Assembly: GCA_030627405.1 (NCBI GenBank)
Contig: DAOUSD010000115.1
Coordinates: 1-6,218, forward strand
DNA: 6,218 nucleotides
Reading direction: 5' to 3'
Source: Deltaproteobacteria bacterium
GTDB taxonomy: Bacteria; Desulfobacterota; Desulfobacteria; Desulfobacterales; ETH-SRB1
Shown here: piece after piece, positions 1 to 6,128 of the stretch
How positions within the stretch are numbered: the first letter of the stretch is position 1
How the letters are laid out: every line of letters starts with the position of its first letter
Notes under the pieces: model-generated
Seen by the model: only the letters and a program-made list of their open reading frames with translations
Database searches by the model: none
What the model was told of the DNA's origin: nothing
Made by a program: the position numbers and the translations under genes

Positions 1-127
1 AACTGCTAATTTTCCCAATTTCTGCGTCAGGCTTAAATTTTAATCCTCAAAATACACCATGTATTCCTGCGGTTAAAATTTGCGCCTTCCTTGAACTTGA
101 AAAAATTTTCTAGTTTTCGTTCGGGCA
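1..127. repeat. Non-coding palindromic element, possibly an interspersed repeat
   Basis: No convincing coding frame was found here. The core is a long imperfect inverted repeat: the left arm at 31-56 and the right arm at 60-85 are separated by a 3-nt loop (CCA). By hand alignment 18 of 26 positions pair as Watson-Crick, including an uninterrupted 9-bp block (AAATTTTAA) and the 6 bp next to the loop, and a few more can form G-T pairs. AT-rich flanks extend on both sides and reach the stop codon of the neighbouring gene. Only one copy is visible, so calling it a repeat is inference; it recalls palindromic intergenic elements of deltaproteobacteria, but this is unverified. It lacks the T-tract of a classic intrinsic terminator, though as RNA it could fold at the 3' end of the adjacent transcript. 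Confidence 0.5.
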
Positions 128-973
128 CTACATATATCCCAAGTCTCTTAATTTCGACATAATTTCTTCCTTATCCTGTCCGCGTCCGCTCCGTTCTGAG
201 GAATTTTCAAGATCCTGTTCCCAGGCAGGCAAATCCGAACTCTTTGAAGTATTGCTCTTTACACCCAGGGAGCGATATCCTTTATAATAGAGAGTACAAA
301 ATGGTATGTTATACTTAAAAATCGTATCCCATATATCACGCTCCTTAAAATGTAATATCGGGTGTACCCTCGTATGTTCCGGAATAGGATTATGTCTTGG
401 ACTAAAGTACTCTTCATGGGAACGCGCATCTTGTTCATCCCAACGTATAGCAGTGGAAACAGCTTGCAATTCATTATCTTCAATAAACTTGTTCATAACC
501 ACTGTTTTCATAAGATGATTACATAAATATGACTCGGGTTCAAAAGGAAAGGTTTTGTCCTTAAAATCCAGCAGTTCGATTTCCCGCCTGTTTCTTTCAT
601 TCAAATCATTAACTATTATAATGTCACCAACTGCGCCTGCTTTAGAGCTAATATCTGTATTCTTGACCACAACGAGTGGAATATTCCATTCTTTTTCTAC
701 CCTATCAACAAAATCCTCAATCTCCTCAAACTGGTCTCCTTCATCAATAAACATACAAGCAGGTATCGTTATGCCAAGCTCATTGCATACCTGGCGATAA
801 AGCCAAAGCATCAATGTGCTGTCTTTTCCACCAGTCCATGCAATTGCAAATTTTTTTGCACCAAATTTTTCGAGAGCCGTGCGGATAACCTTTTTAGATT
901 GTATAATTTTTTGCTCAAGAGTGAGCGCCATTAACATCTCTCTTTCTTCAGGTGATAAATAATCCAAATCCAC
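128..973 (-). CDS. PAPS reductase/CysD-family PP-loop ATPase domain protein
   Basis: A 281-aa cytoplasmic protein of the phosphoadenosine phosphosulfate reductase-like adenine nucleotide alpha-hydrolase family. The PP-loop TGGKDS lies at residues 47-52. FIDEGDQFEE (75-84) and AIRWDEQDAR (175-184) match the family's conserved second strand and the arginine-rich substrate region. HPILHFKERDIWDTI (204-218) and the C-terminal part with PAWEQDLE and GRGQDKEE (249-270) suggest a full-length member. It lacks the C-terminal ECGLH cysteine motif of true CysH reductases, and the cysteines usually found after GYRS are replaced (GYRSLGVKSNT, 232-242). It is therefore more likely an ATP-using adenylation or sulfur-activation enzyme than a thioredoxin-linked reductase; the substrate is unknown. 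The start is uncertain: GTG at 971-973 directly follows an in-frame TAA and has a poor ribosome site, whereas ATG at 935-937 follows purine-rich AAGAAAGAGAG. It lies 74 bp downstream of the glycosylphosphotransferase gene on the same strand. Confidence 0.85.
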   Translation of the reverse strand: MDLDYLSPEEREMLMALTLEQKIIQSKKVIRTALEKFGAKKFAIAWTGGKDSTLMLWLYRQVCNELGITIPACMFIDEGDQFEEIEDFVDRVEKEWNIPLVVVKNTDISSKAGAVGDIIIVNDLNERNRREIELLDFKDKTFPFEPESYLCNHLMKTVVMNKFIEDNELQAVSTAIRWDEQDARSHEEYFSPRHNPIPEHTRVHPILHFKERDIWDTIFKYNIPFCTLYYKGYRSLGVKSNTSKSSDLPAWEQDLENSSERSGRGQDKEEIMSKLRDLGYM

Positions 974-990
974 TTATCACATCATATTCC

Positions 991-1043
991 CAGTAAAGTA
1001 CCACTAAAACAGGCCACCTCCTCCGGGAATGGTAATTTGACTG
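991..1043 (-). promoter_or_regulatory. Structured intergenic spacer with SD-like sequence in the loop
   Basis: The spacer between the two minus-strand genes can fold. On the minus strand CAGTCAAATTACC (1031-1043) can pair with GGTACTTTACTG (991-1002), with one bulge and one mismatch. The loop carries GGAGGAGGTGG, a strong Shine-Dalgarno-like run that is too far from the GTG start at 973 to serve it directly. A short GTG-initiated frame of 11 codons (up to a TGA) begins within this run but sits too close to it to be a convincing leader peptide. There is no T-tract, so read-through from the upstream gene is plausible. Its function is unknown. Confidence 0.3.
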
Positions 1044-1047
1044 TTTT

Positions 1048-2469
1048 TTATGAAGCTCCTCTCGTCAAAATCACCACAGGTATTGTCTTAAAGAGTATTT
1101 TCAAATCACCAATCAAGCTCCAGTTATCGATATAATCCATATCCAGCTTCATCCAATCCTCAAAAGAAATGCCATTGCGACCGCTAACCTGCCAAATGCA
1201 GGTAATTCCGGGTTTTACACTAAAGCGTCTGCGTTGCCAATCCTTATTAAAGCCATTATAATCACGAACAGGAAGCGGCCTTGGGCCCACCAAACTCATG
1301 TCTCCCTTTAGAACATTAAACAACTGGGGAAGTTCATCAATACTTGTTTTTCTAAACCAATGCCCGATTTTAGTAATCCTTGGATCATTGCGAATTTTGA
1401 ACACCGGTCCATCCATTTCATTTGATTCTTGAATTTTTTCCTGTTCACTTTCCGCACTTGCTCTCATGGTACGAAATTTATAAAGATGAAATATTCTTTT
1501 ATTATATCCGACTCGATTTTGGATAAAGAATACCGGTTCGTTAGAAGTTATCTTAATAGCTAAAGCAGCCGCAAGCATAAGAGGACAAGTCAAAATAATT
1601 AATATAAAACCTAACACCAAATCCATTGTTCTTTTAACAAAATATTGCCAATAACGATCTATCCCTGTAACAGTAGTTAATAATGAAAACCCGTCAAACG
1701 TTGAACTTCTTAGTTTTGTTAGCTTTGTATCAAAAATATCAGCAAGATAGCGTATTATAACACCCTGTTCTTCTGCTTTTTCAATGATGTGTTGAATTTT
1801 TTCGTAGTGAGATTTAATTGGTAAAGCAATAATTACCTCATCAATAACTTGACTATTTAAAATACTTGAAAAATCACTTAACTTACCCAAAAGTTTTACT
1901 TTTCCATTTGGGAAATAAATTTTATCATCAACGTATCCTATGATGCGGTATCCCAATCCTTGATTTTTTTCCATCCTGCATGCAAAGTCATAAGCCCGCT
2001 TGTTTGTCCCAACAATAAGGACAAAGCGCAGGTTTCTACCATAAAGTCGCAGCTTTTTTAGAAAGAATCGTAAGAAGCTCCTTAAGAATATTGTCCAAAT
2101 GGTGCTTGAAAGCCAGAAAATTGAGAAAAAGTAACCGGTAAAAATACTAATATTAAAGACCTGGCTAAATAGTAAAATAGCAGCAGTACCAAAAGTTGTC
2201 GCTTTAACAATATCTTTCCATTCCCGTATTCTGCTTTCCAGTCTTCGAGACTCGTAAAGTTGCAAACCATGAAAAATCAGCTCCCATAAAAATACAATTA
2301 ATAATACAAAGATTACATGTAATAATTCAACATGTAACATTAGTAATGCTTCTAAATCAGGGGCTTGTTCACTTCTTGTAACAAACCATGCAAATAAGAG
2401 GCTGGCTAATAATATAATTATATCGGAAATTTTAAAAAAATTGAGTGTTAGCTTCCTTCGCAGCGACAT
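1048..2469 (-). CDS. Exopolysaccharide polyprenyl glycosylphosphotransferase (WbaP/EpsE/CpsE type)
   Basis: A 473-aa inner-membrane enzyme expected to transfer a sugar-1-phosphate from a nucleotide sugar to undecaprenyl phosphate, the first step of exopolysaccharide or O-antigen unit assembly. Four N-terminal hydrophobic segments (about 15-31, 48-66, 94-108, 110-128) precede a Rossmann-like domain starting at VLIVGTNKRA (150-159). A fifth membrane helix with a central proline (282-307) leads into the catalytic domain: QNRVGYNKR (317-325), YKFRTMR (330-336), SIDELPQLFNVLKGDMSLVGPRP (376-398, with the Asp-Glu pair D378-E379) and PGITCIWQVSGRN (420-432). The C-terminus is complete for the family. 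The open frame extends upstream to an ATG at 2554-2556, but the ATG at 2467-2469 has GGAG six bases upstream and a promoter lies between the two, so the shorter form is preferred. The sugar cannot be read from sequence. No other glycan genes are in the window. Confidence 0.92.
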   Translation of the reverse strand: MSLRRKLTLNFFKISDIIILLASLLFAWFVTRSEQAPDLEALLMLHVELLHVIFVLLIVFLWELIFHGLQLYESRRLESRIREWKDIVKATTFGTAAILLFSQVFNISIFTGYFFSIFWLSSTIWTIFLRSFLRFFLKKLRLYGRNLRFVLIVGTNKRAYDFACRMEKNQGLGYRIIGYVDDKIYFPNGKVKLLGKLSDFSSILNSQVIDEVIIALPIKSHYEKIQHIIEKAEEQGVIIRYLADIFDTKLTKLRSSTFDGFSLLTTVTGIDRYWQYFVKRTMDLVLGFILIILTCPLMLAAALAIKITSNEPVFFIQNRVGYNKRIFHLYKFRTMRASAESEQEKIQESNEMDGPVFKIRNDPRITKIGHWFRKTSIDELPQLFNVLKGDMSLVGPRPLPVRDYNGFNKDWQRRRFSVKPGITCIWQVSGRNGISFEDWMKLDMDYIDNWSLIGDLKILFKTIPVVILTRGAS

Positions 2470-2475
2470 ATATTG

Positions 2476-2479
2476 CTCC
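2476..2479 (-). promoter_or_regulatory. Ribosome binding site deciding the glycosylphosphotransferase start
   Basis: On the minus strand GGAG lies six bases upstream of the ATG at 2467-2469. The upstream ATG at 2554-2556 has only a GGA directly abutting it, with no usable spacing. This favours the 473-residue product beginning MSLRRKL over the 502-residue alternative. Confidence 0.75.
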
Positions 2480-2499
2480 AGTGTGTTAAATTTACATAG

Positions 2500-2511
2500 T
2501 TGATGCATCAA
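2500..2511. promoter_or_regulatory. Perfect 12-bp palindrome TTGATGCATCAA, candidate operator
   Basis: TTGATGCATCAA is an exact 12-bp palindrome. It lies just downstream of the predicted -10 box at 2521-2526, about where transcription of the glycosylphosphotransferase gene should begin, and upstream of its ribosome binding site. This position suits a repressor or other dimeric regulator. The binding protein is unknown; the response regulator encoded divergently is one possibility. Confidence 0.35.
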
Positions 2512-2520
2512 AAAACTTAA

Positions 2521-2549
2521 ATTATATATTTTTAAAACATGAAAAGCAA
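2521..2549 (-). promoter_or_regulatory. Sigma70-type promoter for the glycosylphosphotransferase gene
   Basis: Read on the minus strand, a perfect -10 hexamer TATAAT (2521-2526) lies 17 bp downstream of TTGCTT (2544-2549), a weak -35 that keeps the TTG. Transcription would start near 2514, giving a leader of about 45 nt before the ATG at 2469. The surrounding DNA is very AT-rich, so chance TATAAT matches are possible, but the spacing and placement are good. Confidence 0.5.
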
Positions 2550-2580
2550 TAATCATTCCAAATTAACAAGCTAATAATTA

Positions 2581-2609
2581 ATTTATGTAGCCGTTTACGG
2601 CTATAAATA
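2581..2609 (+). promoter_or_regulatory. Divergent-region hairpin, possible operator or attenuator
   Basis: TAGCCG-TTTA-CGGCTA (2588-2603) is a perfect 6-bp inverted repeat with a 4-nt loop; AT pairs can extend it (ATTTAT against ATAAAT) with a small bulge. On the plus strand a T-rich stretch follows (2608-2625), giving the look of a weak intrinsic terminator, yet no plus-strand gene precedes it. It could instead be an operator: it lies between TTAATT (2578-2583) and TATAAA (2602-2607), a weak possible promoter for the kinase operon with an 18-bp spacer. A smaller dyad, ATACT/AGTAT, lies at 2628-2641. None of these roles can be settled from sequence alone. Confidence 0.35.
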
Positions 2610-2673
2610 TTTTTCTTTCTCTTTTTGATACTATTGAGTATATTTATTCTCGTCGGAATGGTAAAACTTTGCA

Positions 2674-4362
2674 GTGTCGGAACTGATTAAAAAGATAGTT
2701 AAAACCATGTTGAATATATCAATTTTCCGTTTTAATAAATTATTGCCGATTGTTGTCTTCTTCTTATTATTAGTCGGCATTACAGTGGCTTTATGGCAAA
2801 ATTCAAATAACCACAGGCATGAAATGATATTTCGACATACAGAGACTTCGAGTGATCAGATACGAATTCGTGCTGAGGGTTTAATGAATGCCCGAATTGC
2901 CGCTTTAAAAGTATTTGCTGATAGATGGATGGAAAGAATCCCCCATGATTTCAGCCGGAAGCGTTTTCTTCAATTTGCCGAAGCTTTGTACACCAATTAT
3001 TCAGGTTTTATGGGGATCAAATGGATAGATCCTGATGGCATTATTAGATGGGTCTTTCCACAAAAAAATAAAGCTGTTATAGATAAAAGTATATACCTGC
3101 ATACCGATCCTCTTTATAAGAAAACATTTGAAAAAGCCAACAGGCATCATGAATATGCTGCCACACCTTGTATTGAAATTTATGAGGGCGGGCTTGGATT
3201 CGACACATTTCGGCCTTTGATTGTTGATGGCAAAGTGCAGGGATATCTTAGTGGCGCCTTTCAGGTTCAGTTGATAATGGATAACTGTTTGACCAAAGAT
3301 ATTCTGGAAGACTTTTGGGTCAGCCTAAAAGAAAATGATAAACCGATCTACATTAATGGGGAAAATATCGAAATTAAATCTTATGGAAAAAGGTTGAACG
3401 TATCCCGAGAAATTCATTTCTCAGGAAAAACATGGATACTTGAGCTTGAACCCAGGAATAAGATTTACACACAAACATTTTTTTCTAAATTTTCCTTTTT
3501 GATTTTTGGCATAACCATATCGAGTGTTCTTGCCCTCCTCCTGTTTTTTCTACTTCACCGCATGGAGTTATATAAGAAAACAAGGGACCGTGCCATTCAT
3601 GAAGTCAGGGAAAGGAAAAGCGCTGAAGATGAGTTGCTTATAAATAAAAAGAAGCTGGAAGCTTTGTTATCCGAACTATCAGATAAAAATACAGAACTCG
3701 AAACCTTTGTTTACACAGTATCGCATGATTTAAAGACCCCGATTGTGACCATCGAAGGCTTTATTGGAGCCTTAAAGGAAGATTTTGGTGACAGACTTTC
3801 AGAAGATGCAAAAACTTATCTAAATTACATGAGCGATGCATCCCAAAAGATGGAAGATTTAATCAACGACCTGCTCGAACTGTCCCGCATTGGACGTGTA
3901 ACTGAAAAAAAAGAAGATCTGCTGTTTGCTGTTATTGTTGAAGAAGCTTTGAATATACTTAAGCCGCGATTACAAGAAAAAGGTATTGAAGTACAAATTC
4001 AAAAAGATCTCCCTGTTGTCTTTGGTAATAAAAAGCGATATGTTCAGGTCATGGAAAACCTTTTATCCAATGCCGTCAAATATATTGGACAAGATAATCA
4101 AACACCACGCATTGAAGTGGGGACTCAAAAACAGAATAGCCAAGATGTATTTTTCGTCCGAGATAACGGCATCGGTATTGAAGAAAGGTATTTTGACAAG
4201 ATTTTTCAGGTATTCCAAAGATTACCGGCAGCAAAAAAGCACGGAGAAGGAACAGGCATCGGGTTGGCAATCGTAAAACGGATTATTGAGCTCAATGGAG
4301 GCAAAATCTGGTTGAAGTCAGAACCAGGCAAGGGAAGCACATTCTTTTTTCAATTTAGTTAA
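2674..4362 (+). CDS. Membrane CHASE-type sensor histidine kinase
   Basis: A 562-aa sensor kinase. Membrane helices at about 24-41 and 273-294 enclose a periplasmic region of roughly 230 residues. Its motifs MGIKWIDPDGIIRWVFP (113-129) and EGGLGFDTFRPLIVDGKVQGY (171-191) fit the CHASE ligand-binding family. A coiled-coil-like linker (about 300-345) joins it to a HisKA dimerisation domain with phospho-acceptor H351 in VSHDLKTP. The ATPase domain has the N box MENLLSNAVKY (460-470), G1 DNGIGIE (497-503), an F box around 505-516 and G2 GEGTGIGL (524-531), so it should be active. The ligand is unknown. There is no receiver or DNA-binding domain, so phosphate must go to a separate protein, most simply the receiver encoded 18 bp downstream. 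The start is unsure: GTG at 2674 follows an in-frame TAA four codons upstream and has a poor ribosome site; ATG at 2707-2709 (551 aa) also keeps the first helix. Confidence 0.93.
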   Translation: MSELIKKIVKTMLNISIFRFNKLLPIVVFFLLLVGITVALWQNSNNHRHEMIFRHTETSSDQIRIRAEGLMNARIAALKVFADRWMERIPHDFSRKRFLQFAEALYTNYSGFMGIKWIDPDGIIRWVFPQKNKAVIDKSIYLHTDPLYKKTFEKANRHHEYAATPCIEIYEGGLGFDTFRPLIVDGKVQGYLSGAFQVQLIMDNCLTKDILEDFWVSLKENDKPIYINGENIEIKSYGKRLNVSREIHFSGKTWILELEPRNKIYTQTFFSKFSFLIFGITISSVLALLLFFLLHRMELYKKTRDRAIHEVRERKSAEDELLINKKKLEALLSELSDKNTELETFVYTVSHDLKTPIVTIEGFIGALKEDFGDRLSEDAKTYLNYMSDASQKMEDLINDLLELSRIGRVTEKKEDLLFAVIVEEALNILKPRLQEKGIEVQIQKDLPVVFGNKKRYVQVMENLLSNAVKYIGQDNQTPRIEVGTQKQNSQDVFFVRDNGIGIEERYFDKIFQVFQRLPAAKKHGEGTGIGLAIVKRIIELNGGKIWLKSEPGKGSTFFFQFS

Positions 4363-4380
4363 AGACAATGAGTCTTAAAG

Positions 4381-5466
4381 ATGGATCATAACCCTTTAAA
4401 CATATTACTCGTTGAAGACGAAGAAGCTCATTTCAAACTCATGGAAAGAGCCATTGCCAAAAATTTTCCACATGCTTCAGTGAGCCATTTCAAGGATGCA
4501 AATACCTGCCTGGAAAAACTGGATGAGATAAGTCCAGACATCATTATCACTGATTACCTCTTGCCCGGAATAAACGGAATAGAATTTTTAAAGGCTCTAA
4601 AGCTCAAAAACAACCAGATCCCGGTCATCATGATCACTGGTCAGGGAGACGAAACCATTGCCGCATACTCTATGAAACTTGGAGCATGGGATTATATAGT
4701 AAAGTCTGCTGATTTTTTTGTCCTGCTTCCAAGTGTGATCGAACGGGTTCTGCGTGAATGGAGGCTTAAGGAATCCTTACGAAAATCTGAAACACGGTTC
4801 CGTGTTCTTTCGCGACAACTTATGAGAACACAAGAAATCGAACGGCGAAGACTATCCTGCGACCTGCACGATCATCTGGCACAAGACCTTTCCACGCTTA
4901 AAATCGGAATTGATACCCTTATTGATAATCATCCGGAGACTTCCGTTAAAATAAAACAAAAGGTTTCCAAACTCTCAGATATGGCACATAAAACCATAAT
5001 GGATGTACGTGAAATGGCTTATTTCCTGCGTCCGGCAGGTTTAGACAAGTTGGGGCTGGTGCGGACAGTGCTCCAATATTGTGAAGATTTTTCTGCAAAA
5101 AATAATATTAAAGTTGACTTTTTCTCGGTCGGAATAGATGAGTTAAAACTGGATTTTGATACAAAGATTGCCATTTACCGCCTGATACAGGAAGGTCTGA
5201 ACAATATAAAGAAACATGCTGATGCAACCCATGCCGCCATCAGACTGATTGCATCTTTTCCAAATATTATTCTTCGTATAGAAGATAAGGGCAAGGGGTT
5301 TAATATACAAAAATATTCGGATTCGGCAATTAATGAAAAACATATGGGACTCCTGAGTATGGAAGAAAGAGTATCCTTTCTTGCTGGTAAAATGAAAATC
5401 GAATCCCGTCTAAACCAGGGCACAAAAATTTTAATTGAAATTCCTATGGAAACAAACAGTGACTGA
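4381..5466 (+). CDS. Receiver-fused HisKA_3 (NarX/DegS-type) histidine kinase
   Basis: A 361-aa soluble hybrid with inverted order: receiver first, kinase second. The receiver (about 7-125) has the acidic pair E12-D13, phospho-acceptor D58 in IITDYLLPG, T86 and K108, so it should accept phosphate. A helical linker (about 126-155) leads to a HisKA_3 domain with the H box LHDHLAQDL, phospho-acceptor H163. The HATPase_c domain shows YRLIQEGLNNIKKHA (266-280, with metal-site N275), DKGKGF (302-307) and a C-terminal GLLSMEERV segment (around 323-331). There is no membrane helix, so input probably comes through phosphorylation of the receiver, plausibly by the upstream sensor kinase. HisKA_3 kinases normally pair with NarL-type regulators, and one is encoded immediately downstream with an 8-bp overlap. 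The start ATG has only a weak GAG eight bases upstream and follows the previous stop by 18 bp, which suggests coupled translation. Confidence 0.93.
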   Translation: MDHNPLNILLVEDEEAHFKLMERAIAKNFPHASVSHFKDANTCLEKLDEISPDIIITDYLLPGINGIEFLKALKLKNNQIPVIMITGQGDETIAAYSMKLGAWDYIVKSADFFVLLPSVIERVLREWRLKESLRKSETRFRVLSRQLMRTQEIERRRLSCDLHDHLAQDLSTLKIGIDTLIDNHPETSVKIKQKVSKLSDMAHKTIMDVREMAYFLRPAGLDKLGLVRTVLQYCEDFSAKNNIKVDFFSVGIDELKLDFDTKIAIYRLIQEGLNNIKKHADATHAAIRLIASFPNIILRIEDKGKGFNIQKYSDSAINEKHMGLLSMEERVSFLAGKMKIESRLNQGTKILIEIPMETNSD

Positions 5467-6115
5467 AAAGAAAAGCGTCTTGATAGTTGATGATCATCCC
5501 CTTTTCAGGGAAGGCATTAAGTCTCTTATAGGGCGCCATGCCGGATTCGAAGTGGTTGGAGAAGCGGAAAACGGAAAACAGGGAATAAAGAAGGCCAAAA
5601 AACTCAGGCCTGATTTAGTTATAATGGATCTGTCTTTACCTGATCAAAGCGGTATTGATGTTACTCGCAGGATACGAGGCATGTTGCCTGAGACACGCAT
5701 CATGATACTTAGCATGCATTCCAAAATAGATTATATAACCAAAGCATTTCAAGCCGGAGCTTGCGGATATGTTGTTAAAGAATCAGCCGCAGAAAGGCTT
5801 GTCGAGTGTCTTAAATCTATATCAAAAGGCGATTATTTCCTGGATACCTCTCTTTCTCATAAGGTGGTTAAAAACCTTATGGAATCAGGTGAAAAAGAAG
5901 CAAAAATAACGGATACCGGATATAAAACCCTCACTCCTCGTGAGCAACAGATTACGCGTTTGCTGGCCGAAGGGCTTTCTACTAAAGATATCGCCGATCA
6001 ACTTTTCATAAGTCCTAAAACTGTTGAAAACCACAGATCGAACATAATGAATAAGCTTGACATTCACAGCACAATGGAACTGGTTCGTTATGCTGCAAAG
6101 CTTGGTATTACCTAA
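5459..6115 (+). CDS. NarL/FixJ-family response regulator with LuxR helix-turn-helix
   Basis: A 218-aa cytoplasmic transcription regulator. The receiver (about 5-122) has D11-D12, phospho-acceptor D57 in VIMDLSLP, S85 and K107, all intact. After a linker, the C-terminal DNA-binding domain (about 153-216) carries the LuxR signature TPREQQITRLLAEGLSTKDI and the recognition-helix segment SPKTVENHRSNIMNKL. The length is typical of the family. The frame opens at a TTG (5435), but the GTG at 5459 gives the usual N-terminus (MTEKKSVLIVDDHPLF), has GGA eight bases upstream, and overlaps the previous gene's TGA in GTGACTGA, so I prefer it. It is the expected partner of the HisKA_3 kinase encoded just upstream. 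Targets are not shown by the sequence; the divergent glycan gene and the operon itself are candidates. No clear hairpin terminator follows. Confidence 0.94.
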   Translation: MTEKKSVLIVDDHPLFREGIKSLIGRHAGFEVVGEAENGKQGIKKAKKLRPDLVIMDLSLPDQSGIDVTRRIRGMLPETRIMILSMHSKIDYITKAFQAGACGYVVKESAAERLVECLKSISKGDYFLDTSLSHKVVKNLMESGEKEAKITDTGYKTLTPREQQITRLLAEGLSTKDIADQLFISPKTVENHRSNIMNKLDIHSTMELVRYAAKLGIT

Positions 6116-6128
6116 ATTGAGCGGTTTT

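Noticed and set aside
259..800. Several open frames of 70-81 codons inside the PP-loop ATPase gene, on either strand
   Set aside because: They overlap a clearly conserved protein in other frames, have low-complexity or irregular composition, and show no family motifs.
128..973. Identification as DndC (phosphorothioate DNA modification)
   Set aside because: DndC is considerably longer and comes with other dnd genes; none is visible here, and the C-terminal motifs differ.
3986..4276. Overlapping plus- and minus-strand frames within the ATPase domain of the sensor kinase
   Set aside because: The kinase frame carries the N, G1 and G2 boxes over the same bases, so these are shadows.
4362..4376. 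AAGAC-AATGA-GTCTT dyad between the sensor kinase and the hybrid kinase genes
   Set aside because: Only 5 bp per arm and no T-tract; too weak to call a terminator, and the genes are clearly closely spaced operon members.
2674..6115. Defence, toxin-antitoxin or mobile-element interpretation of the signalling genes
   Set aside because: All three proteins have complete, ordinary two-component domains, and no effector, nuclease, integrase or transposase is present.
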